Part shown: one piece after another, positions 7,727 through 21,100 of the stretch | Numbering within the stretch: position 1 is the first letter of the stretch | How the letters are laid out: each line of letters begins with the position of its first letter | Source: Pseudomonas sp. QS1027 | GTDB lineage: Bacteria > Pseudomonadota > Gammaproteobacteria > Pseudomonadales > Pseudomonadaceae | DNA length: 64,000 bases | Assembly (NCBI RefSeq): GCF_002814235.1 | Contig: NZ_PHSU01000030.1 | Coordinates: 1 to 64,000 of the forward strand | Direction of reading: 5' to 3' | Position numbers and translations under genes: made by a program | The notes under the pieces: model-generated | Database searches by the model: none | Told to the model about the DNA's origin: nothing | Seen by the model: the letters and a program-made list of their open reading frames with translations, nothing else

Positions 7727-8896
7727 ATGTTTAAGCGCAACGTTCTCGCGGTATCCCTGACCCTCGCTGCCCTGTGCTCTGCCCAGGCAGCCATGGCCGC
7801 TGTCAACGGCGGTGGTGGTACCCTCGCGGCTCCGTTCTACAACACTTCTGGTGTTCTGCCTTCCGGTTTTGCTGCTTACATCGGTGTTGGCAGCGGCGCG
7901 GGTAAAGCCGCGTTCCTGAACAACGATCCTGCTCAGTTCGGCCTGCCTGCTGGCACCAACGTGCACTGGGCTGGCAGCGACTCGAAGCTCGCTGCTACCG
8001 ATATCACCACTTACAACACCAACCACGGTGCTGCCTGGGGCCCATTGATCCAGGTGCCTGCAATGGCAACTGCAGTGACCCTGCCGTTCAACAAGGCCGG
8101 TACCGCCCTGAACCTCACCACTAACGAAGTGTGCGGTGTTTTCTCGGGTCGTCTGACGGACTGGGGCCAACTTGCCGCTCCTGGTGGCCGTAGCGGCCCG
8201 ATCACTGTGGTCTATCGCAGTGACAGCAGCGGTACCACCGAACTTTTCACCCGCTTCCTGAACGCCAAGTGCACCGGTGAAGCCGGTACCTTCGCCGTGA
8301 CCACCAGCTTCGGCTCCAGCTACTCGCTGGGTGTTCCTACCGGTGCCGTAAGCGCCGTGGGTAGCCCTGCGGTCATGACCGCATTGAAAGCCGCTGACAG
8401 CCGCATCACCTACATGAGCCCGGACCTGGCAGTGTCCGCTACCGCCGATCTGGACGACGCGACCAAAGTGGCCACTGTCAACTCCATCGCGCCAAACCTG
8501 ACCAACGTCGGCACCGCCGTCTCCGGCGTCACTCCGCCTGCCGCTGCCAACCGTTCCAACCCAAACCTGTGGGTGCCGGTCTTCGCTGCCACGACCAGCC
8601 CTACCGACCCAAGCGTTTTCCCTTTCCCTTCGACCGGCTACCCGATCATCGGCTTCACTAACATGATCTTCAGCCAGTGCTACGCCGATGCAACCCAGAC
8701 TGGTCTGGTGCGTTCGTTCCTGACTCAGCAATACGGCGCTGGTACCAGTGCCAACGATGCAGCGGTAACGGCTAACCGTTTCGTTCCAATGTCCGCAGCC
8801 TTCAAGTCCGCCTTGCGCGGCAGCTTCCTGACCGCCACCAACGCCCAGTACGTCGGTAACACCAGCGTTTGCAACGCCATCGGTCGTCCGCTGTAA
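7727..8896 (+). CDS. DING-family phosphate-binding/phosphatase-like secreted protein
   Basis: A 389-residue PstS-like protein of the DING family, which bind phosphate tightly and include the low-molecular-weight alkaline phosphatases secreted by the Hxc system of P. aeruginosa. The signal peptide ends at AQAAMA, giving a mature N terminus AVNGGGGTLAAPFY, where classical members read DINGGGATLP. Phosphate-site elements are visible as YIGVGSGAGKAAF, HWAGSDSKL and VVYRSDSSGTTELF. Four cysteines (EVCGVF, NAKCTG, SQCYAD, SVCNAI) fit two disulfides. The start has an ideal AAAGGAG six bases upstream. A strong terminator follows. Position just upstream of the TpsA gene matches the P. aeruginosa lap-pdt order. 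Whether this copy is an enzyme or a scavenging binding protein is open. Confidence 0.92.
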   Translation: MFKRNVLAVSLTLAALCSAQAAMAAVNGGGGTLAAPFYNTSGVLPSGFAAYIGVGSGAGKAAFLNNDPAQFGLPAGTNVHWAGSDSKLAATDITTYNTNHGAAWGPLIQVPAMATAVTLPFNKAGTALNLTTNEVCGVFSGRLTDWGQLAAPGGRSGPITVVYRSDSSGTTELFTRFLNAKCTGEAGTFAVTTSFGSSYSLGVPTGAVSAVGSPAVMTALKAADSRITYMSPDLAVSATADLDDATKVATVNSIAPNLTNVGTAVSGVTPPAAANRSNPNLWVPVFAATTSPTDPSVFPFPSTGYPIIGFTNMIFSQCYADATQTGLVRSFLTQQYGAGTSANDAAVTANRFVPMSAAFKSALRGSFLTATNAQYVGNTSVCNAIGRPL

Positions 8897-8924
8897 CCCC
8901 TGCTTCAACCCAGTGCAATACCCG

Positions 8925-8957
8925 ATCAGCAACGGCGCAAGCCGTTGCTGATTTTTT
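8925..8957 (+). terminator. Strong intrinsic terminator of the DING gene
   Basis: ATCAGCAACGGC-GCAA-GCCGTTGCTGAT is a perfect 12-bp stem with a GCAA tetraloop followed by TTTTTTG. It starts 28 bases after the DING stop codon and separates that gene from the TpsA gene. Confidence 0.95.
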
Positions 8958-8986
8958 GCGTATGCCTACAACTCGATATCGCCCAG

Positions 8987-9013
8987 ATGAATATTCCATG
9001 ACAAAGGTTCGGT
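8987..9013 (+). promoter_or_regulatory. Copy 1 of shared 27-bp element, upstream of the pdtA-like gene
   Basis: Reads ATGAATATTCC then ATGACAAAGGTTCGGT. A near-identical sequence stands before the phdA-like gene at 21589-21615. The two ATGA-starting blocks are 11 bp apart, the repeat spacing of a PhoB box read on the opposite strand. GTCATATAAGCG follows 22 bases later, resembling GTCATGGATATGTGAAGCG after copy 2. It ends about 96 bases before the pdtA ATG. It could be a PhoB site or an ECF-sigma promoter. Confidence 0.6.
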
Positions 9014-9109
9014 CCCGATCCCCGGTATCCGCCTTAGTCATATAAGCGACACCGGCCTGGGACAGGCTGGCGTGGCAGCCCACTGTGCAACAGATAAGGA
9101 AGGGTAGTG

Positions 9110-12100
9110 ATGCTCCGCTGCAAACCTCCGGCAAGACTCAATGCTCAAGTACGCCCAGGCGAACCGTCGATATGGGCGCTCAAGCCCGTGGCCCAGGCGA
9201 TAGCTCTGTTGCTGGTGGCCGGCAGTGCCCAGGCGCAGACCGCATTCAGTGCCGGCTGGTTTGCCGACAAGGGCGCTGCCCAAGCCGCGAGTGCCGGTCA
9301 GCCGGGTGTACAGTTACCGGGCATGCCGCCGCCGTTGGCGCAACAGCAGCAGGTCAACCAGCAGTTGCAGCGGTCATTGGCCAACTTCAATAACAGCGTC
9401 GCCGCGATTGCCGCGCAACAGGCGGCACAGGCCGCTGGACGCCAGGCTGCCCTGGCCCGGCTGCCAACGGTGCCGGACGGCCTGGGCGAGGGCGGTCTGA
9501 AAGTCGATACCGGCCTGACCCAGGGTTGGCTCAATGCCAAGGCACCGGTGCAGACCCAGGCCGACGGCCAGACCACCGTCACCATCACCCAGACCGCCGA
9601 CAAGGCCATTCTCAATTGGGAAACCTTCAACGTCGGACGCAATACCACCGTCGATTTCTCCCAGCAGTCGAACTGGGCCGTACTCAACCGCGTCAACGAC
9701 CCACAGGCTCGGCCGAGCGAGATCCAGGGCCAGATCAAGGGCAATGGCACGGTCATGGTGGTCAACCGCAACGGGGTGATTTTCAGCGGTACCAGCCAGG
9801 TCAACGTGCGTAACCTGGTGGCCGCCGCCGCAACCATCAGCGACTCCCAGTTCAACAAGGGGCTGTATGTCGACAGCACGGGTACACAACCGACCTTTAC
9901 CGATGCCGTAGGGCAGATCCAGGTAGAGCGCGGGGCGCTGATCCAGACCTTGAATCCGGCCACATCCACCGACTCGGGCGGTTATGCCTTGTTGCTGGGC
10001 AGTGAAGTGATCAACGACGGCAGCCTGATTACCCCCAACGGCCAGGTCACTCTGTCGGCGGGCGACAACTTCTACATTCGCCAGGGACTATCCACTACCG
10101 GCAACCCACGTTCGACCACCCGTGGCAACGAAGTGGTCAGTACCCTGAACAGCGGTAGCAGCTCCGGGACGGTGATCAACAGCGGTTTGATCACTGCCTC
10201 GACCGGCGACATCACCCTGACGGGTCACCAGATACTGCAAAACGGCGTCATCGCCAGCAGTACTTCGACCAACATCCGTGGCACGGTGCACCTGCTCAAT
10301 TCGGCGGGCGACAGCACCGGCAGTATCGTCCTGGGCGCCGGCAGCACCACCGCCATTTTGCTCGATGCCAGCACGACCGGGCTGGACAGCCAGCGCGATG
10401 CGGCATTGGCGGCACTCAACGGTACCCCGAGCAATCTGATCACCGGCAAGTTCGATAACCTGAGTAGTGTGGTCGACCGTATCGAGCAGTCGCGGATCGA
10501 GATCGTCAGCGGTGGTACCGTGGATTTCCAGAACGGCTCGTTGACCCTCGCCACCGGCGGCCAGGTCGCGGTCAGTGCCGGGCAACGCAGCCTGGTGCGC
10601 GATGGTTCGATCATCGATGTGTCCGGTGCGGTCGGGGTCAAGGTGGCCATGGAGGCCAACTCGATCAAGGTCAACGTCCAGGGCAACGAACTGCGTGACG
10701 CCTCGGGCAATCGCGATGCGGGCAACTTGAGCAGCAGCGATGTCTGGGTCGATGTGCGTGACCTGGTCTATGTGCCGGCCGGTATCGACGGTTATCCCAC
10801 GGCGCGCTGGTACACCGCCGGCGGCCTGCTGGAAGTCAGCGGTTATCTGGGCACCCAAGGGCACGGCGTCGGCGAGTGGATGGCCCAGGGCGGTACGCTG
10901 ACGTTCACCGGCAAGGATGTGGTCACCCAGAAGGGCGCCCAGATCAATCTGTCCGGCGGCACCCTGGATGTGCAAAGTGGCTATATCAAGCAGACTTGGC
11001 TGATGGGCTCCGACGGGCGTCTGTATGACCTTTCCAGCGCCCCGGGGGACTTGCTCTACAGCGGAATCTACAAAGGTTTCGCCGATACGAGCGCGCGCTG
11101 GGGCCAGACCGACTATTACTACAATCCCTTGATCGCCCCACGCCAGCGTTACGAGCTGGGTTACACCGTGGGACGCGATGCCGGCAACCTGGTGATCTCG
11201 ACCAGCAGCGCGGTGCTTGAAGGCCAGGTGATCGGTGATGTGTATCAAGGTCCTCAGCAGAATCAGGCCGCCAACCCCACCCTTGATGGTTATCAGCAAT
11301 CCCGGACGGCGGTGGCTCGCCGCGCGCAATTGATCGCAGGCACTTACACGCCGATCTACGACCCGATAGCGGGCGTGGTCAATTACAACCTCGGTGCCAG
11401 CCTGAACCAGGTCAGTTTCACCGCCGACCCAACCGCCGTGGCCGCAGGCGTGGACCTCAGTTCGGTGGTCCCGGCGAGCCGGCAGGGCACGCTGGTGCTG
11501 GACACCAACCTGCTCAACGGTTTTCAGCTGGGCTCAATCAAAGTCGCCGCCAAACAACAGATCGAGGTCGACAACCACCTGAGTGTCGCCAATGGCGGCA
11601 GCATCACCCTGTATGGCCCGCAGATCACGGTGAATGCCGACCTGACGGCCCATGGCGGCACGCTGCAACTGGGCAACGTGCTGAATCAGATCGACCCCAA
11701 TGCGTCATTCAAACTGCAGGATACGGTTATCACGCCGCCCAGCGGCTCGCAGGCCAGTGTCACCGTAGCCGAGGGGGTGAAGCTCAATGCCGCGGGGCTG
11801 TGGACCAATCAATTGTTGGACTCGTCCGACGATCGGAACCTGCCCTATGTCAACGCGGGCCAGGTGTCCCTGCGCAGCAGTGGCGATGTGACCTTAAAGG
11901 CAGGAAGCCTGATTGATGTGTCGTCTGGCGCCGCCCTGTTGGCCAACGGCAAGACCCTCGGCGGCAAGGGCGGTAATCTGACCCTGGCGGCCAATGCCGG
12001 CGGTATCGGTGTGAGCGGACAGTTGAACCTGGGCGGTGATATCCGTGCAGTGGGCGTCAACGGCGGCGGCACCTTGACCCTGCAAAGCAGCCAGGTGCTG

Positions 12101-15100
12101 ATCGGTACGCCGACGACTCCGATAAGCGCTGCCATCGAACTGGACGGCGACTTTTTCAAGCAAGGCTTTTCAGCCTACGACATCACGGGTAACGAGGGGC
12201 TGACTGTCGCCGACGGTGCCCATGTGGACGTGAGCCAACCGGTTTATCGCCTGGGCGACAATGCCTCCACCGTCGCTTCCGGCAGCGATCCGGCGCAGGC
12301 GCTGCAAGTCTGGACACCGGATATCTATCAACAGGATCCGCTCAAGGGCGTGCTGACTCAACGGCGTGGCGCCGGCCTGAGCCTGAAGGCCGGCACGCTC
12401 AATTCCACGGATGCACAACGGGCGACCACGGCTCTCACCGTGGGTAGTGGAGCGGTCATCAGTGTCGACCCTGGCCAGGCCATCAGCTTGGGCAGCATCG
12501 GCCAATTGACGGTGAATGGCACCCTGAATGCCTGGGGCGGGACAGTCAACCTCAACAATATCGGTGTCGTGGACCCCAAGCTGCCGGTGAATGGTACGGG
12601 TAACAGCCGCTCTATCCTGCTGGGCGATGAGGCGCTCATCGATGTCGCTGCAAGGGCGGTGACCGCAGTAGACATGCGCGGTCAGATCTACGGCCAGGTG
12701 GCTGGCGGCGGCTCCATTGTCATTGGCGGTGGTGCCATTGATTCGGCGGCCGGTACGGCCACCGCAGCCGACCTGTTTATCGTGGTGAGCAAGGGCGCGC
12801 GCCTGGATGCCTCGGGCACCCAGGCCAGCCTGGATATCCCTGGCCAGGGGCGCACGCTGGTGGCCAGCAATGGCGGCAGCATTTCCCTGGGGTCGAACAA
12901 TGGTCTCTATCTGCAGGGCAGCTTCGCCGCCCGTGCCGGTGGCGAGGGCGCGGCCGGTGGCAGCTTGTCGGTGGTGTTGCAGACGCCGTTGTACTCGAGC
13001 CAAGGCAACTCGCCGGCGACTGACCGGGTGATGCAGGTTCGCGAAATGGTGTTGCAACAAACCGCTGACAGCGGCCCGGCACCGGACCTCGATGCCCTGG
13101 CCTACGGTCATGGGCAACTGGCCGCCGATCAGGTCCAGGCGGGTGGATTCGGTAATCTGGCGGTCTATAGCAACGGCTTTCTGTCTTTCAATGGCAACCT
13201 GAATCTCAGTCTGAGCCAGAGCCTGCAGCTCTATGCCGGTGCCTTCACCGTGCCACAAAATGTGCCGGATACTATCCGGGTCAATCTCTCCGCGCCTTCG
13301 TTGCTATTGGGGGGTGTCAGCCCTCCGCTGCTTAGCAATCCGGCTTATGTTTCGCCCGTATCGACAGGGGCATTTCTCAGTTCGCAATTGCCGAGCCAAG
13401 CTGAGTTTTCGGCTCAAGGCGCACTGATCGATGTACGCAACAATGTGGTGTTCGGCTCCACGGGCTCCTTCAAGAATGCTGGCGGTAACGATGTTCAAGT
13501 CCAGCGACGCGGTTTCGACCAGGTGAGTCTGACCAGCCAGGGCGACTTGCGCTTTCTGGCGGGCATACCAAACGGCGCAGGCTCGAGCAATCCGACGACG
13601 CAACTGATTACGGCTGGCGATTTGCATTTGAACGCCGCGCAGCTGTATCCCGAAACGGGCAGTATCGCAGCGGTGTCAGCGGGGGCAGGGGATACGCTGG
13701 GTACGCGGCTCTTGACCATCGGTCGCACCACCCAGGCTATTCCCCAACTGCCGTATTCGGCGTTTGGCAGCCTGACCCTGCTCGCTCCGATTATCGAGCA
13801 GGGCGGCGTGGTGCGTGCTCCCCTGGGGCTGATTCAGCTTGGCAATGGCAGCACCAAACGCGTGGAACTGCTGCCTGACAGCCTCACTTCCGTCAGCGGC
13901 AACGGCCTGGTCATGCCCTATGGCGGCACCTCGGACGGGCAGACTTATCTGTACAACGGCCAGAATGTCGCGTTGTACGGTCAGACCGGCTTGAATAATG
14001 GTCGCGGGATCGGTGTGATCATGGGCGGTCAGTCTATCGTGGTGTCGGCCGATGCCGTCCTGGACCTTTCCGGTGGCGGCGATCTGCTCGGCGCCGGTTT
14101 CGTTTCCGGTCGCGGTGGTTCCACTGACGCGCGCTACAACCCGCTCGTGCAGGTCAATCCGAATGGCACCTTCACCTTGCCCGGCCTGGCGACCAACCCG
14201 ATCTATGCCATTGTGCCTGGCGTGCAGCAGGTGTATGCGCCGTCGGCTGGCAAGTCCGGCGCGCAAGATCCGCTGCTCGGCCAGCAAATCACCATTGGCG
14301 CCGGGGTACCGGGACTGGCGCCAGGCACCTATACGCTGTTGCCTTCAACCTATGCACTGCTGCCCGGTGCCTTCCGAGTCGAATTGAACGGTCTGGCGGG
14401 TGTTGGCACGGGGACCCGGGCACAAGCCATGCGCAATGGCTCCTGGAGCACGGCAGGGCAGTTGTCGATCGCCAATACCGGTATTCGCAACAGCGTTGCC
14501 AACCAGGTCATCCTGACTTCGGCGAGCGTATTGCGCACCTACTCGCAATACAACGAAACCAGCTATAGCCAGTTTGCTATCGCCGACGCCGCCAGATTGG
14601 GCGTACCGCGCCCGATGATTGAAGCGGATGCGAAAAGCCTGCAACTGAATCTGGCGCAAGGTGCTAGCGGTAGCGCCTTTTCATTCGACGGTATTGGTCG
14701 TTTCGGTGCCGCGCAAGGCGGTCATGCGGGTACGGTCGGGGTGATCAGCAATGGCGCGATCGAGGTGGTGCCAGCAGGAGAACCGGCTTCGACAGCCTTT
14801 GTCGGCGTCACGGTAGATGATCGTAGTCTGAACGCCTTGGGCGCTGCGAGCCTGATGATCGGGGGCATGCCGACGATCACTTATGGACAGGGCGGAAATT
14901 ACATCGGCTTGGGTTTCAGCCTCAGCAGCAGCGTGGTACTGCGTAGCGGGGTGAAACTGGCGGCGCCAGAGGTGTTGCTGGTGTCCAATGGCGGAGCGAT
15001 CACGGTCGAGCAGGGGGCCTCGATCAACACTCTCGGTATGGGGGCCACCGCCTATGACGCCTCTCAGGGCTATATCTACAATCTGGCGACTCCGGCGAAT

Positions 15101-18100
15101 TCCGTTAGCACCGCGCGCTACAACTTTCTGGGGGTGTCCAATGGCTTGCTTCAGGTCCTGGCCCCGTCACTACCCGGTGCCGCTGGCGTCCATATCGGCG
15201 TCTGCAATTCGGGGCCTTGCACCGAGCAAACGGAGCTGTACTCCTCGGGCTCCATTGTCGTGGGTACGGGCAACGATTTTGTGCTCGCCGATAACGTGCG
15301 TTATGGCACGCGCCACCTGACCCTGGCCCTGAGTGCCATCAACCTCGGCAGCGACCAGGCCCTGGCCGATGCCGCCAGCCGCAACCTGCTGCCCGCTGGC
15401 CTGAGTTTGAACCAGAGCGTGCTGACGCGCCTGCTCAAAGGCGATACCCAATACGGCGCTCCGGCCCTGGAAACCCTTGAACTGGCCGCTCACGACAGTG
15501 TGAATGTGTACGGCAGCACGACCCTTGATACCTATGACCCGCTGACCGGCAAATCCCTGCTCAGCAATCTGATTCTCACTACCCCGGCCATTTATGGCGC
15601 TGGTGGTGCCGCTGATGTAGCGACCATCCACACCGCCGACCTGATCTGGAACGGTGCAGCCAACCCCGCCGGCAACGTGGTCGCCGGCGGTGCCGGCACC
15701 GGCAGCGGACGCTTGAATCTGCAGACCGAAACCCTGGAGTTCGGCTACGGTCCGTACGCACAACCCAATTCGGTCGCCAGCCTCGACCGGCTGCTCCTTG
15801 GCTTTTCCCAAGTCGATATCAGTGCCAGCCAACAGGTGACCGCCAACCACAAGGGCAGTCTGTCGGTGTACCAGAGCCAGGGCGCTTATCAGGCGGGTTC
15901 GGGCTTCGCCTACAGCGGTGGCAACCTGAATATCTCCACCCCCTTGCTGACGGGCGAAGCCGGCTCGGTGAACACCATCACCGTCGGTGGCGCACTCAAC
16001 GTTACGGCACTGTCCGGCACCCAGACCCGCACTGGCGGCCAGGGTGCCAAACTCTCGTTGAACGCCAACAGCCTGCTCCTCGACACCGCAGTGATGTTGT
16101 CCAGTGGCCAATTGAACCTGACCGCCACGCAAGACCTGACACTGGGTGACGGCGCACAGGTCGATATGGCCGGCCGGGCGATCAAATTCAACGATGTGAC
16201 GCAGTACAGCTGGGGGGGGGACGTCACCCTGAAAAGCACCACCGGCAATATTTACCAGGCGGCAGGCTCGCGTATCGACCTGTCGGCGCAGAACAACCGG
16301 GCCGGTCAATTCACCGCCCAGGCCGTGGACCCGGCCGAAGGGCTGGTGGATCTGCAAGGTAGCATCCTGGGCAGCAGCAGCGGTTTCTACGATGCCGGCG
16401 GTACCTATCTGCCTTACCTGGGTGGTTTTGCCAATATCCAGGCCCAGCGCCTGGGGGCCAGCGGTGCCGAAGATGCGTCATTCGCCGCCCTCAACCAACG
16501 CCTCAACGAAGGCCAGGTCTATGGCGCCCGGACCTTCCAGATCAAGCAGGGCAACCTGACCATCGGCAACGACCTCAAGGCCAATGCCATTGTGGTGTCG
16601 CTGGATAACGGCAGCCTGCTGGTCAACGGCAAGGTCGATGCCAGCGGCATTCAGGTGGGCAGTATCAATCTGTCGGCCAGCCAGGGTCTGACCCTGGCCG
16701 GTGGTGCTGTATTGGATGCCCACGGCAGCGGTTTGCAAGTCGATAGCCAAGGCAAGATCATCGACTCGCCGAACCGCGCGATAGTCGAGCTGAATTCCGG
16801 CCAGGGCCTGTTGACCCTGGGCAGTGGTGCAACCATCGATCTACGGGCCGGCACCGGGGTGGCGTTGGGCAGCGGGCCGGGCCAGAACGATGGCCGAGCG
16901 CGCGGCACCCTGGAACTCGATGCGCCACGCCTGGGCGGAGTCTCGGCCGGCGATATCGCCATCGATGCCAGCGGTAACCTGGCGATTCGCGGGGCGCGCT
17001 CCATCGCCGTCAATGGCACCTGGCAGTACAGCGATGCACCGTTGGGCACGGACCCAGCGGCCAGTGGCCGGCCTTACCAGGTCATCACCCAGGCCTACCT
17101 GGATGGCATCGACCAGCAAAACAGTGCGTTTGTCGACGCGGCGCTGCTGAACAACAACCTGCTGCAGAACAAGCTCGCCGGTTTGTATAACGCCACTTAT
17201 GGTGACGTCCTGCACCTGCGTCCGGCAGTTGAGATTGTCAGTGCCACGCCGGGCGGCGACCTGGTGGTTCAGGGTGATGTCGACTTGTCCGGTTATCGCT
17301 ACGCCAGCCTTAACCCGTTCACCCAGAAAACCGCGGTGTACGGCTCTGGCGAAGTGGGCAAGCTGGCCTTGCGGGCCGGCGGTGACCTGAATATCTACGG
17401 CAGTATCACCGACGGCTTTGCGCCGCCACCGAAGACTGATGACGACACAGGCTGGTTGCTGTTGTCCGGGATTGATTTCTCGGGTGGCAATATCGTCGTG
17501 CCCGGACCCGGGGTGACCCTGGCTGACGGTACCCGTTTCCCGGCGGGTTCGACCCTGAACTACGATGTGCCGCTCAGGGCCGTGACCCTGGTGTCGGGCA
17601 CGCGTTTGCCCGTCAGTGCGACCCTGGACCAGCCATTGTTGCTGCCCGCTGGTACCGTGCTGGCTGCGGCGGTACGTGATGGTAATGGTAATCTTCTGTT
17701 CGCCGCCGGTACGCAGTTGACCCAGGCACAAAGCCTGCCAGCCGGCACGCAACTAGATGCCGGTACGCTGTTGAGCGCCAATACGGCCCTGCGTGCATTC
17801 AGTTGGCCCAAGGGCGTGGCGCTGCCAAGCATCGCCGGTAGCTCCCAGCCGTCAACCAATGTACTTGCTCTCAATGGTGATCTGGCCCTGGCCCGTGGCG
17901 CGTTGATTCCGTCGGGGACCAATGTGCTGCTGCCGGGCGGGGTAGGCTCGGTGCAACTGCGTCCTGAAGTCGGTGGCCGCCAGGGCGAGCTCTGGGGCGT
18001 CGCCCCGATGCTCGCCGAGAGCTCCCAGTCATGGTCATTACGTCTGGTGGCCGGTGCGGATACTACGGCGGCGGACAACCGCGTTGTACAAGTCAGCCCC

Positions 18101-21100
18101 GCCCACGGTGATATACATCTTGCCGACAGCCATTATGGGATGTACGGCGTTGGGGCTTTGGTCTTCACCGAGCAAGGTTCCTATGATGCGTACGGCGACC
18201 TCAGCATGGTTGGCCAACCTATTGATTTCACTTCCATCTACGTTTGGCCAACCTTCTGTACTGACATGCCAGGCGACTGCGGAACAATTCCAGGCTCGGC
18301 CTACACCGTCAACGCCGGTAGCTCGCGCTTTAGCGTCATCCGCACCGGCGCGGCCGATCTTGAACTGGTCTCCGCTGGCAATTTGAGCATGGATTCGTTG
18401 TTTGGAGTCTATACGGCGGGTACGTCTTCCACCCCGACGTCGACCAATGACCCTTACAACCAACCCAGGGCATTGGGCACCAACGGGACGGTGCTCAATG
18501 CCTTGTTTGGTGGCAATGAGAGCTTGGTAAATGGCAGCACGGACAGCGTGTATCGCGCCTGGTATCCCGAGGGTGGCGGCAACCTGACACTCAAGGTGGG
18601 TGGCGATTTGAGCGGGAATATTGTCTTGCCCACTGCCAACGGTATATCCAAACCCAACGGTGACACCGACCATGATTCGGCCAACGTTGCCAACTGGCTC
18701 TGGCGTCAGGGCAGTGGAAACGTCGATACCGGAGCCTCGCCGCAGCCGACAGCCTGGTGGATCAATTTCGGCACCTACGCCGCATCAATGAATTCCGGTG
18801 CGGACCAGATGGTCGGTTTTACCGGGTTTGGCACCCTTGGCGGTGGCAACCTGAACGTTCAGGTCACAGGCAATGCCGGGGTATTGGAGAGTTTGGCCGG
18901 TCATGCCATCGGTGCCGACAGTGTCAACCTGCGTACCGAAGGGGTGGTATTGGCAGTCGGCAGCACCGGGCGAGTCGCGGCCGACGGTAGTGTGCAGGTG
19001 ACCGGTGGCGGCAACCTGACCTTGCGGGTCGGCGGCGATCTGAACCCAACGGCGACTGCCGCCACCGATGATCAAAATGGGGTTATTACGAATCTGCGGG
19101 GTCATGTTGCATTGGACAGTACTACTGTCGGCGCACTGACACTCTTGTATGGCAGTAATAGTAGCCAGCAGGCTCCGGGAGAAACTCGTGGTTACACGGC
19201 CTTTACTTCAACCCGCAGCCTTGTGGCTGGGGGCCTGACATTGGTGCCCGGAGACGCGACTTTTGACCTGTCGACCCTCGGCGATCAGGTCGTTCAAACG
19301 GTCGTTGATCCAGGACGAGCACCCGCGATGAGTGCGTCGCCGTACCTGGCCAGCGACGGCAGCCATGGCAGTGGAATGAGCTGGTTCTCGCTGTGGACCG
19401 ACCACACGGCGATCAACCTGTTTTCAGCGGGTGGCAACCTCACGCCGCTGGTCCAGGGTGTGCTTTCCGACAATGCCGTGATCTATCCTTCCATCTTGAA
19501 CGCCATTGCCGCGAACGGCAGCCTGTATTACGGGGATGCGTCCAACAGCAACCCCAGCGCCGCCATCGCTGCCGCGCTGACTCTGGCCCCTTCGAGCAAG
19601 GGGCAGCTACAGCTCCTGGCTGCCAATTCGATCTATGGCGGTAATCTGACCATCAGCCAATCCAGCGCGACCCCGAATGCGCTGGCCACACCTGAACGAC
19701 CTGCATTCGTTGCCGTTCTACCGGGCACCGGTTCAATTATTAGTGGCAGCAGCAATCTATCGACGGATGGCAACCGGCTTATCGGCAGTGTCGGGCCTTT
19801 ATTCGCGTTTGGTCCCGATAGCGCCTCCGGAAATTGGAGCGTCGACGCCGAGCCCGCACGTTTCTACGCGCTGAACGGAGACCTTGTCGGGGTAAGAAGC
19901 GGTCGCACCGTAACTTTTACGGAGCCTACCGACTCTCGTTTTGGTCAATCCTGGTATGAAGGTGGTGGATCTGTCTGGATGCAGGCAGGGCGAGATATTG
20001 TCAGCAGTGGTACCTCACCTGCCGGGGAAAGCAACGGTACGGGCTACCAGGCCGTAGGCAACCTCTTCGTCCAGAACAACCCCAACGACATCTCCCTGGT
20101 CTCGGCCGGTCGCGACATCCTCTACAGCAACTTCAACGTTGCCGGTCCCGGCACCCTGGTGGTCAGTGCCGGCCGCAATATCCTGATGGAAGACAAGACC
20201 AGCATCACCAGCCTCGGCGCCGTGGTGCCCGGAGATTCCCGCCCAGGTGCGAGTATCGTCATGCAGGCCGGCGTCGGCCCCAACGGTCCTGACTACCAGG
20301 CCTTTATCGCCCCGTACCTGGACCCGTCGAACCAGGCCGATGCCGGAACGCCTCTGGCCAGCCAGCCGGGCAAGGTGGCCAAGACCTACGACACCGAACT
20401 GGCGGCCTGGCTCGACGAGCGTTATGGCTTTACCGGCAGCGTCGACGAAGCACGGGCCTATTACACCGCGCTACCGGCCCAGCAGCAGGACATCTTCGCC
20501 CGTACCGTCTACTTCGCCGAACTCAAGGCCGCCGGCCGCGAGTACACCCTGGCCGGTGGTGTTCGCCAGGGCAGCTACCTGCGCGGCCGCGATGCCATTG
20601 CCGCGCTGTTCCCGGAGAAAGATGTCGCCGGCAATCCGATCCTCTACCAGGGCGCCATCACCCTCTATGGCCCGTCGGGCGTGCACACCAACTTTGGCGG
20701 CGATATCCAGATGCTTGCCCCCGGTGGCGGCCTGGTGTTTGGTATCGAAGGCAGCGCACCGCCGTCCACGGCGGGGATCGTCACCCAGGGCCAGGGCAAT
20801 ATCCAGCTCTTCGCCCAGGACAGCATCCTGTTGGGCCAGAGCCGGGTCATGACCACCTTCGGCGGTTCGATCACCGCCTGGTCGGCCGAAGGCGACATCA
20901 ACGCCGGTCGTGGTTCCAAGACCACCGTGGTCTACACGCCGCCCAAGCGGGTCTATGACACCTGGGGCAACGTGAGCCTGTCACCGGCGGTGCCGAGCAC
21001 CGGCGCCGGTATTGCCACGCTGAACCCGATTCCGGAGGTCCTGCCTGGCGATATCGACCTGATCGCGCCACTGGGCACCATCGATGCGGGGGAGGCGGGG

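Noticed and set aside
7694..8932. 412-codon minus-strand frame antisense to the DING gene
   Set aside because: The plus strand has a perfect signal peptide, ribosome-binding site and terminator; the antisense frame has none.
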